Of a stretch of DNA of 64,000 nt, positions 11,690 to 22,039 are shown one piece after another (positions within the stretch are counted from its first letter, which is position 1; the number at the start of each line of letters is the position of its first letter). Source of the DNA: Leptobrachium leishanense (Eukaryota > Chordata > Amphibia > Anura > Megophryidae); assembly GCA_009667805.1 (NCBI GenBank), contig CM019067.1:162831049-162895048 (forward strand). Direction: 5' to 3'. Under the pieces are notes generated by a model. It was not told the origin of the DNA, made no database searches, and saw only the letters and a list, made by a program, of their open reading frames with translations. The position numbers and the translations under genes were made by a program.

Positions 11690-12000
11690 TACTTACCTTC
11701 CAAATGTTCTTATTTTGGGCACATATCTGTCTTTTTTTCTCCTAATGGCCCTCTTTTTATAATAAGACACTTTGCTCTTGTTCTAAATTAAATTTGTGCT
11801 CATCTTCTATAAATGTGATTTGAAGTCATGTTTTATTGTCGGACCCAGACATATTTTATATCCTTATTTTCAGCAGATTTGGCAGATTCAAAAAATATCA
11901 TTATATGTATACGTCATGTCCTGTCTAAATGCTATGACAAAAATGTCATAAAAGTGTAAATTTCCATTCAGATTTCAATCATTTACAGATTGTAAAATTA
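11690..12000. mobile_element. Fragment of the 1.1-kb TTAA family
   Basis: Carries the internal signature of that family: GCTCATC, GATTTGAAGTCA, GACCCAGACATATTTTATAT, then ATTATATGTATACGTCATGTC and ATTTACAGATTGTAAA. Both TTAA ends are missing. Confidence 0.5.
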
Positions 12001-12020
12001 TTTATTTCACATTTTATTAT

Positions 12021-12523
12021 TATTATCATCATTTTCATAGCGCCAACAGTTTTCGCAGCAATTTTTTTCGCTTCTTCAGTCTATCTGTGTTTGGCAAGGC
12101 TGTCCTTGGTGCTGAAACCTATTTCAGCACACGGAACAGGGGGTGGGTTTCTTCACTGCAGCGTTCAGCAATGTTTTTTTTTCTTTGGCTCTATTCGGTG
12201 GTGCTGTCCTTGGTGCTGAAACCCTTTTTCAGCACCAAGGAGAAGGTTTTTTTTCCCCCTGCAGCGTTTCTTTTTTTTTTCTTGTTCGGCGGCCAGTCTA
12301 TTGGCCGATCTGGGTTGTCTACAGATGCATTTCAGTGTACGACCCTGGTCGTGCAACGGCGTTGTCCGTAGGGGAAGGCCAGGTCGGCCATCCAACTACG
12401 GACCTACTGGACAGCCAGCCTAAATTATTGTAATTTTTTTTACCATTCTTTTTTAAAGACACCACCTTGTGTTAGGTGCCTGTAGGCACATGCCTACTCT
12501 GCCTAGTTATAAATCCAGCCCTG
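12021..12523 (-). mobile_element. hAT-like 3' end with an internal duplication
   Basis: The right edge reads TATAAATCCAGCCCTG; its complement CAGGGCTGGATTTATA continues with AACTAGGCAGAGTAGGCA, a very typical hAT terminal sequence. The partner end was not found. Inside, 12095-12170 and 12200-12290 are degenerate copies of a unit containing GCTGTCCTTGGTGCTGAAAC and CTGCAGCGTT. Confidence 0.45.
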
Positions 12524-12856
12524 CAATAGACCATTGCAGTCCACGGTGTGTTAGGTGAATAGAAAGAGAGACACCGCAAAAGCAATATTCTGAGATTCTG
12601 TGGATATTGTGCATGTCACTGTAAACCAAGCATCAGCTCAGTGAAACTGGTAGAGTATTCCAACTCTAAATTTGTGACTGGATCTTCCTGTAGTACTATT
12701 TGTGGATCTCGAATATTGACCTAATTACTCAATAGTAGAATACAACAGTACTTTCGTTCTACTGGATCTCTCTTATGCCTTATGTTAACTATAATCTTTT
12801 CAGGAGTAGGTATTAAGCTTCCGACAGACATTTCTGTGAAAATAGGGAAAAACAAA
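12524..12856. other. No recognisable feature
   Basis: No coding region or repeat signature was recognised between the hAT-like end and the next MITE. Confidence 0.5.
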
Positions 12857-13030
12857 CAGGGCTATTCACAGAAAGGTGAAAAACAGGAGAATTGGCAGGA
12901 GAAGAGAACAATCTAATAGACGATTTGGAGTGAAATAAATGGGAGGATTTTTCTGGTTTGGCTATTTTGACCTAGAATTTTCACTCTTCCAGTCATTCTC
13001 CTGAGTTTCACCTTTCTTTGAATAGACCTG
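12857..13030. mobile_element. Palindromic MITE (CAGGG(T/C)TATTCA ends)
   Basis: 174 bp with inverted ends CAGGGCTATTCACAGAAAGG and, on the right, CCTTTCTTTGAATAGACCTG. The interior is partly self-complementary around GACCTAGAATTTTCA. It is a diverged relative of 35276-35455. Confidence 0.65.
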
Positions 13031-13454
13031 ATTATTTTGATTTGCATTAGTAGAAATTTACTTACCATAATTTAGGGTAATATTTCTTTTAGGTAAATGA
13101 TAATGTGTACTATAAATGCTTAATCCTACAATGAGGTAATGTAAACCTATATATGTTCCATAAACCACGGCAATATATGATTTAAAGGTATGATTTACAC
13201 TATTACACAATACTTTCAATGCCACACATACAATTTGTCCGCATACACATTTCCTATATTTATATAATGGATTGTCACTTTGGACTGGGGGTACCTCGTC
13301 TTTGCATTACTGCTGGGAGATGTGGGGCTATAGATTCTGGGGAGTCTGCCATGTCATTTTATTCCCCATTTTATTCCTCTCTTATGTCCACGTCACCCTG
13401 TGCCTATAAGGGTACACAGTGTTTGTGTTATGTGTGAATACTGTTATTGTCAAT
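13031..13454. other. No recognisable feature
   Basis: AT-rich DNA up to the TA target of the Tc1 element. The 72-aa ORF at 13219 has no recognisable domain. Confidence 0.45.
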
Positions 13455-14329
13455 ATACAGTCAGGTCCAGAAATATTGGCACATCCACATAATTCTAACA
13501 CCTATGGCTCTATACACCACCACAATGGAGTTGGAATGAAACAAACACAATGTGCTTTAACTGCAGACTGTCAGCTTTAATTTGAGGGTATGTACATCCA
13601 GTTTGCAGATGTGCCTCCCACTTGTTAAGGGACCAAAGGTAATGGGACAGAATAATAATCATAAATCAAACTTTCCCTTCTTAATACTTGGTTGCGAATC
13701 CTTTGCAATCAATCACAGCCTGAAGTCTGGAATGCATAGACATCCCTAGGGATGAGCCGAACGCCCCCGTGTTCGGTTCGACTTCGAACTCGAACAATTT
13801 CAAAAGTTCGAGTTCGAACTTGAACACGATCCGAACTCAATGGAAGTCAATGGGACTCGAACGTTCGATTTTTATAGTGCCCTCCAAGAGGGCATATATG
13901 CTAGATATTTGCCATAAAAGGTGTATGGGGGTCCGGGTAGTGCCCTGGGGGACAGGAAACAAGGACAAAAAGTAAAAAAAAAAAACGTTTTTAAAGGAAC
14001 AGTGAGTTTTCCATGAAATAAAGGTTAAGAATAAAAATGAAAAATTCCTTCAAATATCATGCCTAGGAGGTCCCCATAACCTGCCCGTGAAGTGGCGGAT
14101 TTGTAGGATGTATAGAAACATTTAAAAACAAAAAAATTACATTTCGAATGACGGTAAATGGTTTTCCTTTAATCTATTCATAAACAACTGCTTGGGGCGG
14201 CAGTCTGTATGAAAAAAGGAGACATTTTAGGAGACGCAGAACAAGTTTAGTGATTTTTTTAGCTAAATTATGGTGAAACTTATGCAGGCTTTGGATGAAA
14301 GTAACAATAGGTGCTTTAAAATTGAGCCT

Positions 14330-14665
14330 TTAGTGTCGGCAACAGTATCGTCACACCGTAACCCCTCTGTGGTATTGTGGAAGAGTGCAGGGTTGGATCC
14401 TGCTGTCAAATATTAAAATGATATGAATCTGGTACAGGCGTCAGTGCACCCAAATATTTTACCTTTGGTGGCAGCAAGTACCTTCACACCGTAACCCCTC
14501 TGTGGTATTGTGGAAGAGTGCAGTGGTGGACCCTGCGGTCTAATATTAAAATGAAATGAATCTGGTATAGGCGTCAGTGGCAGTGCACCCAAATATTGTG
14601 CCTTTGGTGGCAGCAAGTGCCTTCACACCGTAACCCCTCTGTGGTATTGTGGAAACGTGCAGTGG
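14330..14665. repeat. About 130-140 bp tandem repeat inside the hAT
   Basis: Three units marked by CCTCTGTGGTATTGTGGAA at about 14364, 14499 and 14637 and CACCCAAATATT between them. The sister element has two units (about 60915-61110), so unit number varies between copies. Confidence 0.8.
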
Positions 14666-15439
14666 TGGAGGTTTTGGTAATGCAGAAGAGATCCCCGATC
14701 TATTCAGTTACATCAGCAGCTATAACAAAACTGGGTCAGCAATGTTTAGGCACTTGTACTGCGCTACTGTATATGGTGAAAATCAGCACACACCAGTAGC
14801 AACAGGAAGCAAATAGAACAGGCAGGGAATACACAGAGAGAATAGTCAAATGGCAGACAAAGTCAGCAACAGATCGGGTCCTCAGAACAAGCAGGGTCAG
14901 TAACAAGTATACAAACTGATTTGGTAAGCTAGAGATGCGGAAATAAAGGCTGAGACACACTGAGCGTGTAGCGATGCACAGCGTAGCGAAGAGAAGCAAA
15001 TATTTTGCAGGCTTGACTTCACTCCGCTCCGCCTCGCAGTGTGTCTATACTGCATTACGTTTGCTTCTCACCGCACTGGACAGGAATCCACTAACTAAAT
15101 TAAAATGTACACACTAAACCTTTTTATTTTCACAAAGCACATGATAAATAGGCAAAAAAGTTCCTACTCAATAAAATACATCAAAAATTACTGTTAATTT
15201 AATAGGAATAGTATAAAAATATAAAAAAAGGTAACCCCTGATCATATATATTATAGGGACACGGAGCGCTGTGTATAGAGTAGGGATGCATTGATACCAC
15301 ACACAGACACATACGTATATATCAACACGCAGACCTATTTATATGTATATATCAACACGCAGATATATATATACACCCACCCACAGATCTCAGACATGCA
15401 CATGGGGGGTGGCATGTGGACAATCTCAACTAAATGCGC

Positions 15440-15551
15440 CTCCCCATTTGGCTTTTCCCTCCAGAAGAAATGTTGAACCCGACAGAGCAGAGAATATATA
15501 TATTATTCTCTGCTCTATCGGGTTCAACATTTCTTCTGGAGGGATCAGCCA
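15440..15551. repeat. Near-perfect palindrome (about 55-bp arms)
   Basis: The left arm (CCATTTGGC ... TCCAGAAGAAATGTTGAACC ... AGCAGAGAATA) is matched by its complement on the right, with a short TATATA centre. It lies in the hAT but not in the sister copy, so it looks like a separate small foldback or MITE insertion. Confidence 0.75.
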
Positions 15552-16402
15552 AAATGGGGGGGCAATTAGTTGCCAAAATGTGTGTGTAATACAAGTCTGG
15601 ATATATATATTTATAAGAATATAGATATATATCTTATCTTTATATATATATCATACCTGCCCTTACCTTCCCCTATAAATTTGCTAAAAATATACAGACA
15701 CAAAAAACAAACCGCTGCCTCAGACCCCGCGCAGTCCACATGCCACCCCTCTCTACCTGGTTTAATGTATCTAATATATATAATTAAATACATTCAGCCA
15801 GGTAGAGAAAGAAAAAAAAAAGTTTTATTTTATGTTCCCGGGGACATTTGTCCTCTGATTTTATTTTTTTTAGAAATGTGTAACCTTACCTTAGCCTGGT
15901 GGTCAGTGGGGGTTCCCTGGATCCTAGTTGTGGGGGGGTCTGCCGTGGCCACAGGTGCAGTGGCTCCCTCCCTGCGCTGCTTGTCTCTGCCACATGCACC
16001 CGGGCGGCTAGCCCGCACAGTCGCAGCTCTGTCATCCGACGGCCACATAGTCCTCAAGGGGATCCTTGGGAGGCCCCAGCAGGCTACCCTCTACAGTGCC
16101 TGATTAGAGGGCTGTGTCTGCCTGATGTTTTAGTAACAAGAATGTTTTATCCATAGGCTTCAATGTTAAAAATATTCCCATTTTAATTCAATATCTAATA
16201 AACCATTGCTTATAATATTCTGCAGTAAAGAATCTCTTTCTTTCCAGATTTTTCAGTATTTTTTAAGCATTTTTTATACTATAAAAGTTTTTTTAGCACT
16301 TTTGGCGAACGTCCCAAAAAGTTCGAAGTTCGCGAACTTTTGAACGGCCAATGTCCGAATCGAACTCTGAACCGATTGAACCAAACAGCTCATCCCTAGA
16401 CA

Positions 16403-17377
16403 TCACCTGACGCTGGGTTTCATCCCTGGTGATGCTCTGCCAGGCCTCTACTGCAACTGTCTTCAGTTCTTGCTTGTTCTTGGGGCATTTTCCCTTCAGT
16501 TTTGTCTTCAGCAAGTGAAATGCATGCTCAGTGGGATTCAGGTCAGGTGATTGACTTGGTCATTGCATAACATTCCACTTCTGTCCCTTCAAAAACTCTT
16601 TGGTTGTTTTTGCAGTATGCTTTGGGTCATTGTCCATCTGCACTGTGAAGCGCCGTCCAATGAGTTCTGCAGCATTTGGCTGAATGTGAGCAGATAATAT
16701 TGCCCGAAACACTTCAGAATTCATCCTGTTGCTTTTGTCAGCAGTCACATCATTAATAAATACAAGAGAGCCAGTTCCATTGGCAGCCATACATGCCCAC
16801 GCCATGACACTACCACCACCATGCTTCACTGATGAGGTGGTATGCTTAGGCTCATGAGCAGTTCTTTCCTTCTCCATACTCTTCTCTTCCCATCACTCTG
16901 GTACAAGTTGATCTTGGTCTCATCGGTCCATAGGATCTTGTTCCAGAACTGTGAAGGCTTTGTTAGGTGTTGTTTGGCAAACTCTAATCCGGCCTTCCTG
17001 CTTTTGAGGCTCACCAATGGTTTATATCTTGTGGTGAAACCTCTGTATTCACTCTGGTGAAGTCTTCTCTTGATTGTTGACTTTGATACACATACACCTA
17101 CCTCCTGGAAAGTGTTCTTGATCTGGCCAACTGTTGTGAAGGGTGTTTTCTTCACCAGGGAAAGAATTCTTCAGTCATCTACCACAGTTGTTTTCCGTGG
17201 TCTCCCAGGTCTTTTGGTGTTGCTGAGCTCACCAGTGCATTCCTTCTTTTTGAGAATGTTCCAAACAGTTGTTTTGGCCACACCTAATGTTCTTGCTATC
17301 TCTCTGATGGGTTTGTTTTGTTTCTTCAGCCTAATGATGGCTTGTTTCACTGATAGTGACAGTTCTTTGGATCTCAT
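16403..17377 (-). pseudogene. Tc1-type transposase, frameshifted
   Basis: DDE transposase of the 13457-18816 element, which cuts and rejoins DNA at TA. Start chosen at 17377 (MRSKELSLSVKQ). The N terminus has the helix-turn-helix wording IREIARTLGVAKTTVWNIL and the GRPRK hook (about residues 30-65). The first catalytic Asp is in LWTDETKINLY, the second in VQMDNDPKHTAK, and the Glu in the NPTEHAFHLLK region near 16515. The reading frame breaks near 17160, 16870 and again near 16540, and the hAT truncates the region beyond the C terminus. Length and order fit a full Tc1 transposase of about 340 aa that has decayed. Confidence 0.9.
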
Positions 17378-17696
17378 CTTGAGAGTTGACAGCAACAGAT
17401 TCCAAATGCAAATAGCACACTTGAAATGAACTCTGGGCCTTTTATCTGCACATTGTAATTGGGGTAATGAGGGATTATCACACACCTGGCCATGGAACAT
17501 CTGAGAAGCCAATTGTCCCATTACCTTTGGTCCCTTAACAAGTGGGAGGCACATCTGCAAACTGCTGTAAATTCTACACCATTCACCTGAGAGTTGGATA
17601 TACATACTCTCAAATTAAAGCTAACAGTCTGCAGTTAAAGCACATTGTGTTTGTTTCATTTCAACTCCAATGTAGTGGTGTATAGAGCCAAATGTC

Positions 17697-18773
17697 TGCA
17701 AAGCTTCAACTGTACACATGTACGCAGACGACACGGTAATCTATACCAGCAAACCAAATCTCCCGCAGCTGGAGGCCGTGCTGCAAGAAGAATTCACAGG
17801 GGTAGAAAAGTGGATCGCAAATAACAAACTTTTTCTAAATACTGACAAAACGGTTACAATGCTCTTTGGAACAAAACCTAAACTACACAAATTGCAAACA
17901 CCCCATCTATGTGTTGGGACAAAATCAAACGGCACACTGACCACAGTCACCTCTCTCAAATACCTAGGTATGTGGTTAGACCCTAATCTATCTTTTGGCC
18001 CCCACATCGAAAAACTCTCATCTAAACTTTACCCCAAACTAGGTGCCCTGTACAGAAACAAATCCTGCCTGAGCCCCACGGTAAGAAAGCAGATTGTACA
18101 ACAAATGCTTATGCCAGCCATTGAATACGGAGATGTAGTGTATGCAGCCGCCCCGCAAACACACCTCCAGAAACTTACTACATTGTATAACTCATTCTGT
18201 CGCTTTGTGCTACAATGTAACTACATGACCCACCATTGTGACATGTTAAAAGAACTAAACTGGCCATCGCTGGACTCTAGACGCACCTTCACCTTTCCAA
18301 CCTGGTGTTTAAGAGCTTTTCTGGGAAGCTACCACCCTACCTGAATATGCTGATTCCCCCAGCAGTTCCCTCATCCTATAACCTCAGATCCAGGACCAGC
18401 ACCTTACTTGCAATACCGCAATACAAAAAGAAAATGGCTCGATCCGCATTTTCCTACAGAGCACCGCAAATATGGAATAACCTCCCAGACGTCGTCAAAT
18501 CTTCCCCCAGTCTAAAGTCCCTTAAGAGCTCCCTATTAGCATACCTCAATACAAAATGCACCTGTAAACATGTAACATAATGGCTACATTTCCTCCATAT
18601 TTATTTTTCTGTTAATCTGTATATTTGGTCCTGTGTTAATATCTTGCATTTTACTATTTTGTATTTCTGTAACCACTCAATGTTCTCGAACCCAGGACAT
18701 ACTTGAAAACGAGAGAAATCTCAATGTATCCTTCCTGGTAAAATCCTTTATAAATAAATAAATAAATAAAAGA
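17697..18773 (+). pseudogene. 5'-truncated L2/Rex1-type LINE: RT C-terminal half and 3' tail
   Basis: The insertion in the Tc1 element starts just before the RT active site: HMYADDTVIYTS (YADD at 17721-17732). It continues through NKLFLNTDKT, KYLGMWLDPNLSF and MLMPAIEYGDVVY to a frame change near 18300, then LPPYLNMLIPPAVPSSYNLRS and RSAFSYRAPQIWNNLP, the usual C terminus of CR1/L2/Rex1-group reverse transcriptases. The 3' end is a (AATA)n-type tail at 18750-18773. 5' truncation and a simple-repeat tail are normal for LINE retroposition. The same family occurs at 62612-63830, and tail pieces lie at 1835, 29458 and 57475. Confidence 0.88.
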
Positions 18774-18818
18774 TGTTAGAATTGTGTCGATGTCCCAATA
18801 TTTTTGGACCTGACTGTA

Positions 18819-20400
18819 GTTATTGTTTGTATTATAATGTTATATGATTACTATGTGTGTCACTGTAGCTCTTTCCACTCATATAAAATAAGTTGTAGAT
18901 CTGTGAAAGGTTTAAATAGTTAACGTCTGTCTTGTGTGTCAAACATTGGCCCATTATCAGATACTGTAAAATATGAATACCCTGTTTAAGCCCACAATCT
19001 GCTATGGTTCTTTTTTTCTGTTTTGTTGTTGTTGCACAATGTATCTTGGTTCCCAGCGTTAATTCAATTAACTATCTGTCCCTAATCTAATTATGTCCAA
19101 GACACCAGGCTACAGGGAGGAATGTTGTAGTGCACCAAGATGCCAGGGAGGAATTTCTGCTGTAACACCTGGGGCTTCAGTATGCGTGCTTTGACAATAT
19201 ACCAGGATGCTTGCCCAAGTACAATCGTGTCGTCCATTGGAAACCTTGCTTGACCTAGTATGATCGGTGTCCACAATGATATTAGGGACATTGAGAAATA
19301 TGCTTGACCCATTATTATCAGTGTTGTCTGTGATATTATGTACATTGGAAACTATGCTTGAGCCGTTACAATCGTTGTCATCTTTGATACTGGGTACTTT
19401 GAAAAACATGCAAAAGATGCTGTACTAGAGTTCCAGGACCAGATGAGGAACCTAGTCATGGCAGCCAAGGGACCTCATAGACTTTGGTTCCCATAACAAG
19501 GATTATGCAAATCTACAATATCAAGGGGACCATAATCTTTAAAAAAAATATTAATTTCCCAGAAAATTGTGCTCAGTGAAAATTCACAACTGACGCATAA
19601 CTGAAGCGATACATTCTTTTCAATTATTCCGTGCTGTCTAGAATGTAGTCATCTTTTTCCCATGTTTAGTATTCATTTTATTCTCAGAAGCTCAGTTTTA
19701 ATGTTTTAAATATTAGATAGTATAAAAGTAAAAAAATGGACAGCTGCAACTGCTTACACATTCTAATTATATGACAACAGCTGCATGTTTGATTGTCCGT
19801 AATTGTAACCACTTGTCTTTCATTTCAGCTTCCTGATATGATTTCAGATTCAAATATAATTTATTCTTAAACTATCTCTACCTTGATATGTCATGTATTT
19901 ATTTATGCATTTATTTATACTTTCTTATTTTACCCTCATACAACCGTCAGGCTAATATATTGAAACGGAAAGAAATGTTCAACTATTCTTAATAAATATA
20001 TGTGATATTTTGAAGTACTTGAGGGTTTAATTAGCAAATGTGGAAATGAGCTGAAGGACATATCCATGACAAATGACTTTATGTTCTGATATTGAAGTGT
20101 TTGCGTTTGCATTAAAATAAAATATACAAAAACATAGATGCACACCTGCACGTCGTTCAAATTTCAATATAAAATAATTGCACCACATAGGAGTGAAAAG
20201 AAACTTTATGGCAACAATACCGCTCATTCAAATTTGGTTTAACTTCAAAAAATTCAACAGTTTGTGTATTTTGTATTTAGGTGCTGTTTATCAGTCTCTA
20301 GTATTGTGTATGCAGAGAGGTTTATCTTTGAGGAGAGAAAATTGTAGAAAAAGATGATGGCCTTCTTTGTAGAAGACCCAATTTCCCTGTTATATGAAAT
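18819..20400. other. No gene; contains a degenerate tandem repeat
   Basis: AT-rich sequence with no recognised element ends. The only structure is the repeat at 19195-19410. ORFs here are short and not family-like. Confidence 0.45.
19195..19410. repeat. Degenerate tandem repeat of about 65 bp
   Basis: Three to four diverged units each contain CATTGGAAACTATGCTTGA-like wording and an ATCGTTGTC/ATCGGTGTCC stretch. The minus-strand ORFs over it (repeated Asn-Gly-Ser-Ser and Val-Asn/Val-Pro words) follow from this. Confidence 0.55.
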
Positions 20401-20429
20401 CAGAATGTAATTATGATTTTCTTGCAGTT

Positions 20430-21560
20430 ACAAGTACCTATACAGCACCAACAGGTTCCGTAGTGCTTTACAATGGGGTAAGCACAAATGCGAGACATAA
20501 TAAATAAAGATACATTAGGTGCCCGTAGGATAATTTTATTGCTAAAACAGCACTTGAAACAAGTAGTCAGCCAGACATCCCTTGAGCTTACAATCTAAGG
20601 GATTGTCAGGATCAGTATGCTCTGGCCCCTGGCAGACCCTTTTACGCATGGAATATGCAGGTTCCTGGACTTTCTGACAGACTTGTTTGACTTCAGGCCC
20701 TGGAGCCTCACCTGAACTCATCTTGATCTGATGAGACCTGCATAAGAGGAAGCTATTAAAGAAAGGGAAAGTCTGTACTTATAAAAGAGCCACCAGGTGT
20801 TGTCATGAGAGAGGCAATGCTATTTCTGGCAGCAGTGATAAAACACAGCAGTATCAAGCAGCAAACGAAGTTGCATAAAGAGCAATATACAGCAATGGAA
20901 AATTAACACGTCATAAACAATCCCTGTAAAGTTAGTTATAGCAGCAGTGTTAGGTAGCAGCAATACATAACACAAGATTGCAAGTGGATACACTTGATAT
21001 GTGCAAAACCTGCAAAACCTGCAAGCTGATGTGCAAATTTAGCAAAATAGGTGCAGCATAAACCAGTTCATTTAAAAGTGCATCTGTGCAGTGTTTAGTA
21101 AGTGATAGCATAACTAAAGTAGTTGATTCTATGGATAATGACAAACACTGTTAAAATTCACTGTGCAAAAGTCACAAAACACATGAGATTGTGCGCATAA
21201 AATAGTAGTCAAAATCAGTCCATTTATATCATAAAAAGTGCATAAGTGCAGAGCTGAGATGCGGACTGTGTAATTCAATAAGGTGAGCGGAATACAGCAG
21301 CTGGTAATGCTCACAAGTAGTGGTATATCCCAAACCACTCAAAGTCTCATGAAAGGGAGGGTGGTTATGAGCAAAGTAAGCGCTTCCTTCTGGTTATTCC
21401 TTCATTAGATGGAAAACAATTTGATAGGCCTTCAGCATTGCAAGAGTGCCTCCAAGAGAAAAGAATCATACAAAGCATAGAGCATTAAAGCTTAACATGC
21501 ATGTATATGATGGAAATGAAAGAATTTCACTCACATGATTCAGTGTCCTCAATCAGACAC
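20430..21560. other. Dispersed-repeat fragment followed by an LTR-like block
   Basis: 20430-20610 has CCTATACAGCACCAACAGGTT, GTAGTGCTTTACAATGGG and GAGCTTACAATCTAAGG, the family also seen near 5620. From about 20615 the sequence contains CCCTGGAGCCTCACCTGAACT, closely like the minus-strand LTR at 47738-52815. It may be a decayed relative. No ends or target duplication were resolved. Confidence 0.35.
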
Positions 21561-21841
21561 TCGATATGCAGGCCGCTGGCAGCTTGGGTAGGGAATGCCA
21601 GATTTCCCTTCTTTGTTGGCGGAGATGCAGGGCTTTGCAGAATACTGTAGTATAAGGGATCACAGTGCCTGTTCCCAACAAAGTTTGAGCAGGCTGGTGC
21701 TCTGGAAATATAACCTCAGTAGCAGAGGAAAAAATGGAACAAACGCTTACAGATGTGATAAAAAGTTTTATTCCCAAATTAATCAAATAAAATAGATAAC
21801 AGCAAAGCACACCGAAATGCATTTTGCGGTATGTCACCACT

Positions 21842-21915
21842 TCCTCAGTCAGTGTCTGACTGAGGAACACTGACTGAGGAGCGGTGACCTACTGCGAAAC
21901 GCATAGTAATGTGGC
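21842..21915 (+). ncRNA. Hammerhead-ribozyme-like motifs, two in opposite orientation
   Basis: Plus strand: CTGAGGA (21874-21880), a stem II GCGGT/ACTGC closing GACCT (21881-21895), GAAAC (21896-21900), and a small stem III CGCAT/ATGTG closed by AGTA, in the type I order. The expected cleavage triplet (NUH) reads GGC, so it is probably inactive. On the minus strand CTGAGGA (complement of 21842-21848) is followed by a similar stem but CAAAA in place of GAAAC. Hammerheads of this type are known from Penelope-like elements. The fit was made by eye. Confidence 0.4.
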
Positions 21916-21929
21916 ACACAAGTGGAAAG

Positions 21930-22030
21930 CTATGTGTTAAGGTTGGAGGCTAGGGTTAGAATTATGGTTAGGGATTTGATTTTGGGTTGGAGTTAGGGTT
22001 AGGGGTTAGACTTTAGGAGTTCGCATTTGC
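21930..22030 (+). repeat. Degenerate telomere-like (TTAGGG) words
   Basis: Several GTTAGGG and GGTTAG words (for example GGAGTTAGGGTTAGGGGTTA) in about 100 bp. Too irregular to be a real interstitial telomere array without further support. Confidence 0.35.
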
Positions 22031-22039
22031 ATTAGGTTG

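Larger units (their letters stand above)
13747..16398. mobile_element. Non-autonomous hAT (TAGGGATGAGC ends), copy 1
   Basis: Terminal repeats TAGGGATGAGC and GCTCATCCCTA, flanked by GACATCCC (13739-13746) and GACATCAC (16399-16406), an 8-bp duplication with one mismatch. It interrupts the Tc1 transposase region. Sub-terminal sequence is rich in TTCGAACT/AGTTCGAA words that form inverted repeats. It holds a 3-unit tandem repeat, a palindrome at 15440-15551, and near 16140-16260 the same core module as the CAGGGTTATTCA family. It has no transposase. 59377-61698 is an inverted relative. Confidence 0.88.
13457..18816 (-). mobile_element. Tc1-like transposon, opened by a hAT and a LINE insertion
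   Basis: Inverted ends CAGTCAGGTCCAGAAATATT (left) and the complement of CAGTCAGGTCCAAAAATATT (right), flanked by TA at 13455-13456 and 18817-18818, the Tc1/mariner target. Without its insertions (13747-16398 and about 17697-18773) it would be about 1.6 kb, the normal Tc1 length. The transposase reads on the minus strand and is listed separately. Confidence 0.92.

Noticed and set aside
15570..16156. ORFs of 177 and 85 aa
   Set aside because: They lie in a non-autonomous hAT segment whose sister copy (59676-60003) has unrelated frames; no domain.
21930..22030. Interstitial telomere array
   Set aside because: TTAGGG words are too few and irregular; listed only as a weak repeat.
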